Source: Heterobilharzia americana (taxonomy: Eukaryota; Platyhelminthes; Trematoda; Strigeidida; Schistosomatidae). From it: a stretch of DNA of 64,000 nucleotides. Below, in pieces: positions 1 through 11,573 of the stretch. The first letter of the stretch is position 1. The number at the start of each line of letters is the position of its first letter. The notes below the pieces were generated by a model, which was not told the DNA's origin, did no database searches, and saw only the letters and a list, made by a program, of their open reading frames with translations. The position numbers and the translations under genes were made by a program. The stretch covers positions 1 to 64,000 of the forward strand of contig CALYCZ020000015.1 of NCBI GenBank assembly GCA_944470555.2, written 5' to 3'.

Positions 1-539
1 TGATATAATATCTAGGTATTGAGTGGAATGCGAAAGCTTTTTGTAGACACCAGCGTATAGTCTTGCCTTCGTTCGAGTTTGCAGTCGAAGCTAGTTAGTT
101 CCACTTCGTTACATTCTTGTTCCTGCATGAAGTGCGTAGTAGCAACTGCTGAGTTTATGTATCTAGGATGTGTGTTCACATGTTCTGGTTTTGACACTGT
201 AAATTCATTAGTTATATGCATCCGCCACACTTTAGGACAGGGTTATATGTCCTTAGAACAGTGCTTTCCCAACTGTCCATATATCTTCTACAGTCAAGAA
301 TATTAGTGGCCCCAAGACTACTTCTTCTGTCTGTTTGCACATTTTATACTGAGGCTTGAAGATAATAGAAGCCGGGTATAATTGGGCTCCTGGAATAATT
401 TCTTCCACCAATACCCTGGTTCCAACTGTTAGCCGTTGGTCAGCATCGAGTTCATCTCGAACTGCCTCAAAATTCATATTCATTAGTAGTTTTTTTATGA
501 CAGAAACAACAGAAACAATCTTTTTCCAATGTGTTTCCT
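1..539 (-). other. Unassigned coding-like stretch
   Basis: The minus strand has two open frames: 253-483 (76 codons, including the stretch RLTVGTRVLVEEIIPGAQ) and 12-230 (72 codons), in different frames. The first continues without a stop upstream into the PLE N-terminal remnant, so the two may be one degenerate reading frame. The composition looks protein-like, but I do not recognise the family and saw no catalytic motif. Identical copies lie at 13531-14069, 23750-24288, 41289-41827 and 59254-59792. Because whole units are conserved, conservation between copies is not evidence of selection. Confidence 0.35.
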
Positions 540-960
540 TACGTATGTAATCAGGTTTGTCTCATACCACCGTAAAGTTGCTCTTACCTGATTCGGTTAC
601 TGTTATGTTTCTATCATTCTCAAGGCCCTAGAAAGATTTCTTTAATTTCTTTGCTTAATTCCGCCTTATTTTTATCTGCTTTTTCAATGTTTATGGATAT
701 TGTGCTCGCAATTCTACGAACTTGATGATAATTCTTTGTTAGGGCTGACAACCTCAGGTTTCGATTAATTTTCCTTTCTGTATTACTTCTATTTTTGTTG
801 AAATGAGGACTCATATTAGTGAATCACTGAAAAGGTGTTGTCAATAAATCTAATCTCTTCTGAACTTTTGAATCTTATGTGTAGTTCATTCCCAGGGTAT
901 TTATGGGATAATCGGCCAATTTTTTTCAGATTACGAAGGGAACAAATTCGCAGCCTGCAT
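540..960 (-). mobile_element. PLE N-terminal remnant, unit 1
   Basis: Read on the minus strand with a few stops and one or two frameshifts, this region resembles the N-terminal part of a Penelope-like element, upstream of the reverse transcriptase core. It has a short LGMNY-like motif near 885, a basic region, a helical stretch with KNKAELSKEIKEIF (about 625-670), then ENDRNITVTESGKSN and a V-V-x-DKPDYI motif near 545-605. In PLEs the latter matches the 'D-I-x-I-x-x-x-D-K-G-x-x-V-V-M-x-x-x-D-Y' segment. It is broken and non-functional. It might be the 5' end of the same PLE copy whose 3' part is PLE2 in the preceding B block. Confidence 0.5.
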
Positions 961-1099
961 TCTAAGTGATATCAAATGCAGTGTCTGTACTGTGGTCGTG
1001 CAAAACTATAGTTGCTTCTGCGAGTTTAACTTGTTTGTAGGCTAACTCCAAAGCGTTCGATGAAATGTAATTAATACAAGTATGTATTGATTATGATTT

Positions 1100-1434
1100 G
1101 ACTATCTGAGATAGTCGCAGTTGGCAGACTAGTCGTTATTATACTGGGTGATGACTGAAGGTGACATAAAAGTCTGAACCACGACCGGATTTGAATCAGC
1201 GACCACTGGATAACCGGCCCGGTGCCCCAACAACCGAGCTACGAGGTCTGACTGCTCACTATATTTTTATTTCATTTCAACCAGGACTACTATGTGAATT
1301 CGTGACGCGTTACTACCCCTTTATCGGTGGTCGCTGGTTCGAATCTGGCCACGGTCCAGATTTTCCTCTCACTTTCAATCATCATCCAGGATAAAAAAGA
1401 CTAGTCTGACAAACTACGGCTATCTCGGATAGTC
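1100..1434. repeat. Inverted pair of tRNA-derived SINEs, unit 1
   Basis: Two SINE copies stand head to head. The left copy (about 1100-1278) reads on the minus strand: tagctcggttgttgg resembles a pol III A box and gattcaaatcc a B box, followed by gtggttcagac and a 3' part ending cagtcatcaccc. The right copy (about 1279-1434) reads on the plus strand with B box ggttcgaatct, cacggtccag and aatcatcatcc; its A-box half is missing. Outer arms match as an inverted repeat (gactatctgagatagtcgcag at 1100 against the reverse complement of the sequence ending at 1434), so the region could form a large hairpin. Confidence 0.75.
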
Positions 1435-1584
1435 GAATGATAATTAGTATGATGCTCCTTGCCTCTAATTCAGTCAGATTCGGATTGGAATAAGAAGTCA
1501 TGACTGGGTAGCCAGTGTGAATACGATCAAGCGACAGTAAGGAATCATAAATTCACCTGATAGGCAGATGAAACCCTACCTTAT

Positions 1585-1661
1585 GATTGAAATGAAATAA
1601 AAATACGGTGAGCAGTCTGACCTCATAACTCAGTTTGCAGAGCACCGGGCCAGTAACCCGG
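1585..1661 (+). repeat. SINE 5' fragment, unit 1
   Basis: The sequence gattgaaatgaaataaaaatac, gagcagtctgacctc, an A-box-like taactcagtttgcagagc and caccgggcc correspond to the 5' half of the SINE family seen at 1100-1434 and 4001-4140. The B-box half is absent. It may be the missing 5' half of the right-hand copy in the inverted pair. Copies lie at 15115, 25334, 42873 and 60838. Confidence 0.6.
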
Positions 1662-2529
1662 ATACATTCTCACTACTCCAATAACACACATCTGACCGTT
1701 CCTTTCACACTCTCGTCACAATCACAGATTGTATGTGTATGTATTAATAATGCTGTTCCATACCTTTAATATTCACTGATTGGTGCACATGAGTTGCCGT
1801 CATCTGTCTATAACATCATCCGAAGATCCTTTGGATTCCTCCTGAAATAAACAATCACACTCAAAAGAAGCCTGTAGGACATGAATAAAGTGCACGTGAA
1901 CGTGATGTCGATGAGTCGCTTTCACCTAACGTGTACTTTATCAGGTCACCTCATGTGATTAATCACAGGTGTTTTTCGGCTGTGTCCTTAGAATACACCT
2001 AGAGAAAATGTATAACTTCTAAAATGTGAACATGAGAAAATTACTCACTACTGGTGTTATGAAACTGGAATTTTCTCTAAGTAATTTTATCTGTTATATC
2101 TGTAGATGAATTAGTTGAATGGACGTTGAATGTGGTTGTACAAAAGCAAGACAGTGTAGTGCAGCTGAGTTCCGATCGATGTTGACGTTGGTGCATGACA
2201 GTATGCAGTCAGTTTAACCAACCTGTTGAATTGTGGAAGTCGACACTAATGTTGTGTATATGTATGGACATCTTCTGAGGCAGTACAGAAAACCATGTCT
2301 CTTGATTTGATTAACCGACTTACAGATGTTTATCTCCTCTTGTCTCATGACACTGACAACTCTTGGGACTAGTTCATTTTTGTGGTAGTCGGTCTACAAT
2401 AAGTACAACATAGAGAAAAATGTTTATAAATTTCATCAAGATTCCCCTTTTTGAGATCAATTTCATGTTGGCAGAACAAATAATAACCAGTTTTAACTGT
2501 TTTCTGATGAATCCCTTTCAGTTGGTCTA
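1662..2529. other. Gap without recognisable element
   Basis: No reading frame or repeat family was recognised here. The only structure seen is an imperfect hairpin (arms 1885-1897 and 1929-1941, 12 of 13 pairs) and the 12 bp palindrome gtgattaatcac at 1955-1966. Copies of the whole stretch occur in units 2-5. Confidence 0.4.
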
Positions 2530-3950
<1,421 letters not shown>

Positions 3951-3952
3951 TC

Positions 3953-3977
3953 TCACACACTCACACACACACACACA
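3953..3977. repeat. CA microsatellite, unit 1
   Basis: Short (CA)n with ct interruptions, next to the poly(A). Length differs between units; homologues lie at 17481-17514, 27700-27733, 45240-45268 and 63203-63231. Confidence 0.85.
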
Positions 3978-4000
3978 ATCATGTCCATTAAATATATTTG

Positions 4001-4140
4001 TGATTGAAGTGAAATGAAAATATGGTCAGTAGTTGAACCTCGTTGGTCAGTTGGTAGACCATCGGACCAGAAAACCGGTGGTTGCTGGTTAGAATCCGGT
4101 CGCGGTCCAGATTTTTGTCTCACCTTCAATCATCATACCA
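4001..4140 (+). repeat. tRNA-derived SINE, unit 1
   Basis: Best-preserved SINE of the window. Opening tgattgaagtgaaatgaaaat is followed by a tRNA-like body: tggtcagttggtagacc (A box, about 4043-4059) and ggttagaatcc (B box, 4087-4097), then gtcgcggtccag and a 3' end ccttcaatcatcat. One B-box position is altered (ggttA for ggttC), and no cloverleaf with a full acceptor stem is apparent, so this is not a tRNA gene. Confidence 0.75.
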
Positions 4141-4639
4141 GAAATGAAATTTTTGACAGGTAAAATAAACATCGTAGTTGGCAACTAATCATCTGTGAAT
4201 AAACTTAAGAGCCACGATATTTCTTTCATCAGCATTTCATGCATAACACCAAACACAGTAGCAACAATTAAGCGAACCTGAATGGAGCTTTAGATTTTGT
4301 GATTTGTCACATGCATACAAGTGTTCAAGATACAGTCACTTCACAAATTATGATGGATGAACATTATGACGAGTTTTCTACTCTCTCTAGTAATCTTTCA
4401 TCATTCACTTATTGTGATGTACATATTCTCGTTCATCTGTAAATTGCAAAGAAGACTATAGAATTACAGCAAACAAAACTAGATGAATTTATCGTATTTG
4501 TCTCTAAAACAGGAAGATCAGTGGGTTGAAACAAGTCACATTTAGGTTGCAATGTCAAACGATGGCATTTTATGAAGTTCACACTTAATCGCAAACTGAC
4601 AGAGGTAACCTTATTAGAAGAGGAAGATTATCTGGGGAA
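4141..4639. other. Gap without recognisable element
   Basis: No open frame, RNA gene or repeat family was recognised. It may include degraded 5' sequence of PLE3. Copies are in units 2-5. Confidence 0.4.
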
Positions 4640-5482
4640 AATATCGTGCAAAATCATATCAGGCTGACATATGAGGAAGAAAGTGACCATCAGTTTGCAT
4701 CGGAAGGAACATGGACTTATCCGACGATCAACCTATAGAAAGCCTACTTGAATACGACAGTACTTGAGTTTCTACAGCCTCCGTTCAATGAAATATAAGA
4801 GAGGCTTAGTAAGATAATTATTTAATAGGATGTTGGATCCAACGTATTTGTACATCTGATACAATGGATGATTGGAGGAAATTTCTGACAGACACTTGTG
4901 GAAAACGGATATCCATTACAGTTTGTGAATCGTTTTAGAAAACAGGTAACTGCAAAGCTTACAATTTTCTCGGTCCCGAAGAAGGATACATTTGTTAAAG
5001 TACCATGGAGAGAGGAAGTGAGTGGTATGATGTTGAAACCGAAATTAAAACATACTATGCAGTTCAGCATATCATTATTGAGACAAGGAAACAGCCTCCT
5101 CCCTTCAAACCTCAACCATGCATGACTGATTATGTCACATCGCACTGTGTTTACCAATTCACATGTGTGTGTAGGCACGCACACAAAAGGGAGGAGTAAT
5201 CGTGCTATGTAGACTAGGATGGTTGAACGTATACTTAAGTGGCTTGAAAAACAGTTTAACGCATAAACTTATTTAAGCGCAGGTGACAGGTATCCCTCTA
5301 CATCTATGGCGAAACATATCATCAGAATGAATCATAAGGTTAATACGAAAACAGTATTCAAGATACTATATAGGAATAGTTAGAGGTACATGCTGAAATT
5401 TACCGAAGCGTTAGCCATTCGTAAATTTAAGCCCCCATTGCGTGTACAAAACCAATTTGTTGTTTCACCTAATTCACCTTGG
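4640..5482 (+). mobile_element. PLE3: RT C-terminus + GIY-YIG, unit 1
   Basis: A second Penelope-like lineage, lacking the catalytic RT core. With several frameshifts and stops it reads HIRLTYEEESDHQF, then a KPTW-like stretch near 4700, VENGYPLQFVNRFRKQ (about 4895-4945), FSVPKKDTFVKVPWREE, and SHCVYQFTCVC (about 5140-5172), the cysteine-bearing entry to the GIY-YIG domain. Next come MAKHIIRMNHKVNTKTVFKILYRNS (about 5307-5380) and LKFTEALAIRKFKPPLRVQ with the closing VVSPNSPW (5393-5482). These are standard PLE C-terminal landmarks in the right order. The frame stays open to 5593. It is a dead copy. Confidence 0.85.
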
Positions 5483-6483
5483 TTATCCTTATCTGATTAT
5501 ACTACCAAGACTAGTGTCACAACCTTTTCGTATTCATTACATTTCACGTTTAGTTTGTTTTCACTTTCATATACAGACCGACTTGACAAGTAAATGTTTG
5601 TCTGTGATCAGATTGCTCGGAATGTATTGCACAAGTACACCACACATTGTTCATATAATCTTCATCTTCTGATAACGTTAACGAAATTTATTAAAGGGAC
5701 GAAGTGTTTCAAATAACAGAGATAAGAAAATGTCCCCAGAAGTTCAGTACTAGGACTAACCAGCTGCCCAGTGTTCCTAGTTTCTCGATAGTCCTCCGAC
5801 AGGTGATAGTCCGTAGTGAATGCAACCTTGATAAGCTTAAAATAATCGCTTGCTCTACTCCAAGACAACGTTAGACTAGACCATCCACGTATGTAGCATT
5901 CGGTGGTGACCGTAGTAATAACACTTCCATGATACATACATAGTTAAAATATAGATAAGCCTTGTCAAAACTCTCGGAGTTGTCTCAATCCCGATAGATT
6001 TGTAACTATACACCTAATATGAAAACGTTTTCTGAATTAAGTTATTTCAGACTCATGCTGTACTAGTTTTTGCTAACGTCTGGAGGAACTGCAACACTCT
6101 GGAGCTAGTATTCTAAGACTCCGCTGCTAACCTTGAGTACATTGGCTATGAAACATCTCTGCTTGTCATTATCAATCAGCTAAACTCTCCCAATGACTCA
6201 CTTACTCAGTAGTTTTCTTACGACAAGAACAGTTTTCAGGCATTCTTCCTACGGGGCATAGAAATTCTGTGATTCATCAAGCAATTTTAGTGCAAAATAC
6301 AATGGGGATTTAACCGAATTTGCTTACTTTATACTTGACTTTTCTGTTGCCAAAACGTATTCTGAAGTATGCCTATAGTATGCAGTTAAGGAAAAATTGC
6401 TGATCGCATGTTGCTACAGTTAAATTTTCATTCAGTTAATAACTGGCCACCCTTTATACGATTAACATCAAACGCTGTAACCT
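5483..6483. other. Gap between PLE3 and CR1-like element
   Basis: Probably the 3' flank of PLE3 and the decayed 3' part of the minus-strand CR1-like element. A minus-strand open frame at 5662-5937 (91 codons) shows no motif I know. Copies are in units 2-4. Confidence 0.4.
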
Positions 6484-8530
6484 TCAGTGGGTGCCGCAGC
6501 AAATCAGGTACACAGTGGTTTCCATCAACTGAAATTCAGGGTCGAAGTTTATGCTTCGATTAGAAGCAAACTGAAAACGTTTCGGTTCTCGATATCTTGC
6601 CGATGCGAACATGGTGTCACCATCGAATAAAACATACCCACTGGTTGAGAAACTTCTACAGATGCCTCTCAATATTGTAAATGAGAAATCTTTTTCCTCA
6701 TTAGAGATATATGAATGTGAAAAGATCGAGAGAGGATGTGGGTGAAAAACATCTCCTTGGGGAGTGTGAGTCACAGTACCAAATGAGGTTGAGCGCTTCC
6801 CTCTGTGAACAGTACATTATTTCCCTTCAGATGAACAGGACTACAGTCAGCTAATTATCTAGAAATTATTATGAGTCGTATCTAGGTTATCCAGCAAAAG
6901 ATGTCCTGGAACAGAATTATATACTGAAATATAGTTTGAAAGGGCACATCTAACTATATCGTGATAAAAGAGAGTGGTGGCATCCAAAGTGCTTCTTCTG
7001 CTTTTGTAAGCAAAATGAGTAGGGTCTCTGAAAGCCTTCAGTGAGGCTTCGGGCACAGGTTTTATTATATTCTGCATTATTTTCAAGAACGTGGGGGTAT
7101 TTGCAACTGGATGGAATTTTGAAAATGTGCCTGAATTCGATGACATAGGTAAGGGGACTATCCTAATATCTTTCCAGGCAGCTGGTATAGTGTTTTCTAA
7201 AAACGATCTGTTGAGTATGTCAGCTAATGCATGATATAAAATATCAGCACACTTCGTGAATACGAAGCTCAACATACCATCCGAACCTGAACTGTGTGAA
7301 GGATTTGGGGATTTGAGACATTTTAAAACATCTTTCGCAGTGAACTCTGGACAACATTCTCCATTGGACATATGTTGACAAAGTGGGATGGGAGAGGTGG
7401 ATTGACGTATAAACCATCTGTTCGAAGCGCAGACATCTACATTTGCTTCTTTACTAAAATGTTTACTGCCAGTGTTATGTTTAAAAAGTTTCCACATGCT
7501 GGAAGAGTCTTTGCATGGCAAACGTTTCTGGTTGTGTAGTAGGCTCAGACGTTGAATTTTCAACCTAATTAAAACGTTCAGTCGACGAGCACCAGTACCA
7601 TCACTTATTTAATATGGTCTTTATTTTTCTCTTCTTGGTTTCTTAAGCTGAGGAGAAGATATGCGATTAAAGCGTCGAAAAGCTCTTAACATTGGGGAAC
7701 AGATATCCAGGCAGAACTTGAGACAGCATGTCACACCTTCAATAGTGTTGTTCAAAACATCACTGTCAAATATATTTCAGTCTGTACACTTTAGCATTTC
7801 TCTTAAATTAAGTACGTTGCAATATGAATAGTCTCTGTGTACAATCTTCTTATATGTGAGTGAAGGCTGTTTTGTGTAGTTTGGCATATATTTAGGGCAA
7901 AACACGTGTAATGGAATGATTTGAACTGAACAGTGGGGATCTCTTTCGAGTTTCGTAAATATCAGTATCATTGACTGACACAAAGTCTGGTGTTGCATCC
8001 TGATGTGTTGTGAAGTTAACAAGGACTTGATGACCAAGAGTCTTGAGTAAGCTTTGGTTACAAGAATTGAAATCGCCACATACTACCGACAGGGAACCAC
8101 AGAGTATGGAGGCTGCTAATTCCGTGAATATGTCAGAGAATTTGGATAGTTCGAAGAAACTGCAACCAGGCGTCACATAAATATTTGTTATATAAACAAA
8201 GTGATACTTGTTCAAATGTCCTGGGTGGCATTTTACAGTGATTCAATGTATGTAATCATTTGAGAATTTGAAGCATATGTAACTCAAAGTGTACCAATGG
8301 ATATTGATGAAGGTAGATAATCCACCTCCACCTTAGTAGCACTACATCTATCCTTATCGGGAATTTTGAAATCATTCAGAGAAATCGAGTTGCCATCATA
8401 AAGTTGATATAACCATGTTTTTTGCAGTGTAATTACCCACTATCAAGGTGGACGATGAAGGACATGACAGATTGTAAGTAGTCCACTTCTCCCTTCAGTG
8501 ATCTGCAGTTCGTGCTTGTAATTTCAGGTA
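6484..8530 (-). mobile_element. CR1-like non-LTR retrotransposon remnant, unit 1
   Basis: On the minus strand this reads as an apurinic-type endonuclease followed by a reverse transcriptase, the order of CR1/Jockey-class elements (schistosome SR1-type is a possible relative). Endonuclease: NCRSLKGEVDYLQ start (about 8520), ITLQKTW (near 8415), GDFN (8065-8076) and SNHSI (near 7919). RT: SSGSDGMLSFVFTKCADIL, AWKDIRIVPLP, FHPVANTPTFLKIM, FAYKSRRSTLD (7563-6970). Motif A follows, and motif B TPQGD lies near 6747-6762. Catalytic residues are lost: E to K in QETW, D to N in SDH, and D to N in motif A (6934-6936). Stops and frameshifts also separate the parts, so it is inactive. Confidence 0.88.
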
Positions 8531-8699
8531 GAGTCGTTCGAGATAAGGTTATTCATTTCAAAACATGTTGTCATTCACTTCGATGCTTTTCCCTCACCTC
8601 GTTTGATACTGGTGTCGTAGAAGGTCGTAAGCTTTTAAAAAATGTAAGTGGATATATAGTGCGATCACAGGACATGTTAGAATGATTAAAACGAAAAAA

Positions 8700-8930
8700 A
8701 TCTGTTGGAAATTTGATGCAGTGTGACAGTTGAAAAATTTAGTAGCTCAGATATTCAAGCAGGCCGCCGATCAATAATCTTGGTGACTAGTGGTGGGATC
8801 CAGGATGCGCATTTCCTTCTGTCTGGGACTCATCAGTTGGATGTGCCTGCACACCAGTTAGTGATGTTGTTCTTACTGAGACTTGAACTCAGTGCAGGAA
8901 ACGAGAAGACTGAGACTCAGGAAGGAATGT
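8700..8930 (-). mobile_element. Sm-alpha-like SINE with hammerhead, unit 1
   Basis: On the minus strand, agttcaagtct (near 8880) matches a pol III B box. About 30 bp later, gcaggcacatccaactgatgag leads into a hammerhead ribozyme module (8790-8850). A T7 run downstream (about 8694-8700) could act as a pol III stop. Schistosome Sm-alpha elements are known tRNA-derived SINEs with just this B box-hammerhead order. No convincing A box was found, so the 5' part may be decayed. The plus-strand frame over this stretch is a by-product. Confidence 0.65.
8790..8850 (-). ncRNA. Degenerate hammerhead ribozyme, unit 1
   Basis: Minus strand, 5' to 3': gcaggcac, atcca (helix I), ctgatga (conserved core), gtcccagacagaag (helix II region), gaaa (core), tgc-gca (helix III, almost no loop), atc (cleavage triplet), ctggat (helix I partner), cccacca. 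The core CUGAUGA, GAAA and an NUH triplet are kept, helix I pairs ATCCA with TGGAT, and the very short helix III is typical of schistosome hammerheads. Helix II is damaged: the expected GGAC before GAAA reads GAAG, so only scattered pairs remain. Activity is therefore doubtful. Confidence 0.7.
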
Positions 8931-9600
8931 TTATTACTGACATCTTGTGGAGTAGTCATCAAATGTTATACACCTTCTATTAAGACAGTCATTTGCATAA
9001 TGTGCTTCATTTTCTCTTCTGCTTCTTTCTTGGTTTGCTCTTAATACGCCCACATTGTCTCTTGCTTTTCTCTAGGTAGAATCTTAACCAATTACTGGTA
9101 ACTCCTGATGACTTCTGCCACCCTCTCAACATATACTACTCATATCCATTCTCATCAGCTGTGCCCCTACACCAGTACCCACCACTTCAAACACTTTGTT
9201 TCTAAAGGTAACAGAAGTTAGCTTTCCTTTTTAGTATATATAAGAAAGAGCTTCGGAAATCTTACAAGTAGAAAGCCAGTTATATTCACCAATTACTTTC
9301 TGTGCAAAAGCCTTTGAACTAAAGTTGTTTCTGAGAGGCATACCGAACGATATAATCCACATTATTCTGGAATCGCTTTAAATTTCTAATCCAAAGACCT
9401 ATCTGCTAATTTATACTTTCAATTGATTTACTGTTTCTTTACCATATTAGACTGTTTGTTCGATTTAGCACTCAGTGTCACAGTATTATGCGCTGGATGA
9501 CGATTCAACAGGAATCTATTGGTCATGTTCATATCAGAGTAATCATATGAATTCTAAACAAAATTCACATAGTCCAGCAGCTCTTCATTCGTTTATTTTA
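8931..9600. other. End of A block, no recognised element
   Basis: No gene or repeat family was recognised. The last 120 bp (from gcgctggatgacg at 9487) are present in units 1, 3 and 4, but deleted in unit 2, where the sequence jumps into the TAGG array after gtattatg. Confidence 0.4.
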
Positions 9601-9879
9601 GTGGTAGTGCTATTTTCCAGCTAACTGTGGCATGTGATGAATCATTCCTGTTACGGGTTGGGTGTTGATTCAACGGACAAAGATTCCGCGATCAATCTCT
9701 CCCTCCACATAGCTACTATGCATTATGGAATTGTTACCCTATCCTATTTTGTGGTGTGATTGAATGTCAGTGAATACAGATGGACGGATGAGTTTTTCTC
9801 CTACTTACTTATCCTTCTAGGGTGCATCACTGTATGTTTTGCTAAGTGCTTGTGTTTCACTATTGTAACTGACACCAGT

Positions 9880-10690
9880 CAACTGCTCTGACCTACAGAC
9901 TTGAACTCACTGTTACTACATGATATTTGATAGATCAGGATATTTTGCTTAACTGGTTCTACTGGGTAGATCAGCTTACAAAGTTTCCCTCTGAGTGAGT
10001 TAATGGGTTTAAGGGCCACTCTTATCCCACCTTAAGAACCATACATAAAGTTCCCGATGTGTTTTCTTTGTATGGTAACAATGCAGATGATTCTAACTCC
10101 CTTTTAGTCATATCGCAATTATCATTGACAAACTTTCTAATAAATTTCGGAAGGTAGTTATTCAGAAACGTTGTCTCTTTAACGGGCTTCAGTTCTATCT
10201 TTAGGTATTTTGACGTACTAGAAAAACTCCTATCCCGGTTACTTCGACGTTTTATCAAGCCTAACTTGAGAGGAATGGGGTAAGATGATGTGTAAACCAA
10301 GTATCTATTCGGATGCGTTGGTTTCCTGTTCACACTGGTATCTAAGCTTCCATCTTCTCTCCTCTTAATTTCGCTATCCAACATAGAGTTAACTCTCCTT
10401 CTTCATCTCCTAATTCACAAGTGAATTGGATTGCATCGACTATGGAGTTAATGTGTGCTAAAAACTACAGATGTGTTGTGATTTCAGCACAATAAATGCT
10501 TCATCTACATACTGCAACATACTTTCTGAGTGGGTATGCATGTTCCTAATGCCATCTGTTACCAGCTGTCTATAAACCTCTCTTTTACGATCACGATCAG
10601 TCACAGTGGTGGTGAACAAAAGCTTAGCAAACTGTACAATAATAGACCATGATAAGATAAGTAAGTTGGAGAAAAACTCAACTATCACTC
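9880..10690 (-). mobile_element. PLE2: Penelope-like RT remnant, B of unit 1
   Basis: Minus-strand PLE of a third lineage. It reads a collapsed motif B region (EVYRQ...DGI, near 10570), motif C as YVDEAFIVL (near 10490-10510; the second catalytic Asp is Glu), then after a frameshift INSIVDAIQFTCE and ELTLCWIAKLRGE (about 10365-10450). An open frame follows (10384-10022) with REDGSLDTSVNRKPTHPNRYL, LKLGLIKRRSNR, FIRKFVN and a TSGTLCMVLKVG end. A further shift leads to LCKLIYPVEPVKQNILIYQISCSN (about 9905-9980), the entry of the GIY-YIG domain. Order and motifs are standard for PLEs; the copy is inactive. Confidence 0.85.
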
Positions 10691-11260
10691 ACCATTCATC
10701 AATGCATAACCACACATTAGGGTGGAACTGAGTGACAAATCTAAAATCCAAAAAAACTAGGTCATGTGTGTGATTGATCACGGAATTATTGTCTATTGAA
10801 CCAACACCCAACACGTGTAACAGGAATGACCAACCGAATTATTATTTTATTATTTGTCCTTTGGTTTCCTAGTGGAACATATCACCTCAGTAGCATGTCT
10901 ACATTTCACTCTCTTTTCTGCACTCTTTTGAACCTGGATTCACAACTGCCCACAAACATTCATTCCTTCCTCACACGATCCCCTCCATATCACCTTCTCA
11001 TGCACAACTCGTCGTTTCACATTTGGCTTCCACTCGACGCTCTCACATGGCCTGCCACGTGATGTCCACAAACCGTCTTCTCTCTCAGTGTATGTCCAAT
11101 ACAGTCCTATCCATCTCCACTCTCCTCTTCTGCATATTTGATGGTCGATGGGTTGTTCGTCACTTCGTTGCCAGCCAGAGTGAGTTCCTTGTTGCTTATT
11201 CCTATTATTCTGGCCATCTGATCGACCTTCAGTATCGAGTGATCGTAGGAGACAGCTGTT

Positions 11261-11280
11261 GATGTGATGTGATGTGATGT
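11261..11280. repeat. GATGT minisatellite, unit 1
   Basis: Four perfect GATGT repeats. Homologous sites have 6 (35017), 5 plus a gatt variant (37611), 6 (40223), 6 (52552), 5 (55316) and 5 (58237) repeats, so this is a length-variable site inside the RTE remnant. Confidence 0.9.
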
Positions 11281-11408
11281 ATGTGTGTAGTTTGTTGGAA
11301 ATGCTTCTCATGACGCACCTGCAAGTCTCTCAGCCACCACACAGAAGTACTGACTTACTTGGCTGACATTAGTGTGGAAAATCCGGATCTCGTTCACACT
11401 TTATGCTG

Positions 11409-11455
11409 AGTGGAGTGGAGTGGAGTGGAGTGGAATGCAGTGCAGTGCAGTTCAG
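11409..11455. repeat. GAGTG/CAGTG short tandem repeat, unit 1
   Basis: Runs of gagtg followed by gaatgcagtgcagtgcagttcag. It is length-variable among B copies (homologues near 35174, 37763, 40380, 52709, 55468 and 58390), inside the RTE remnant. Confidence 0.8.
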
Positions 11456-11573
11456 TAGATCTCCACACTGATTTCAGGTTAATGTGGGAATACGTGTCTT
11501 GCTGTCTTTCGGATCCTGGTTTTGACATCCTCATGAGTGCCGCCATCTGTGGTTGAAACTGCGCTACCAAGAC

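Noticed and set aside
575..595. Splice donor CAG/GTAAGAG on the minus strand
   Set aside because: The reading frame continues across it in a way that matches PLE protein sequence, so it is more likely coding than an exon end.
1901..1935. Hammerhead-like gtcgatgagtcgctttcacc on the plus strand
   Set aside because: The core reads CGATGAG, not CTGATGAG, and there is no GAAA box; only a plain hairpin is supported.
4030..4110. Functional tRNA gene
   Set aside because: A and B boxes are present, but I see no complete acceptor stem or good anticodon arm, and the sequence belongs to a dispersed SINE family.
5662..5937. 91-codon minus-strand frame as a gene
   Set aside because: No recognisable motif and no independent support; its identity among units reflects recent duplication only.
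8723..8983. 86-codon plus-strand frame as a gene
   Set aside because: It overlaps the hammerhead-bearing SINE in antisense; the SINE explains the sequence better.
9151..9158. Second hammerhead (ctgatgag on the minus strand)
   Set aside because: No GAAA box or matching helices follow; a chance octamer or very decayed copy.
10796..11262. Plus-strand open frames (88 and 79 codons) repeated in each B
   Set aside because: They lie antisense to, or beside, the RTE remnant, lack motifs, and are conserved only because the whole block is.
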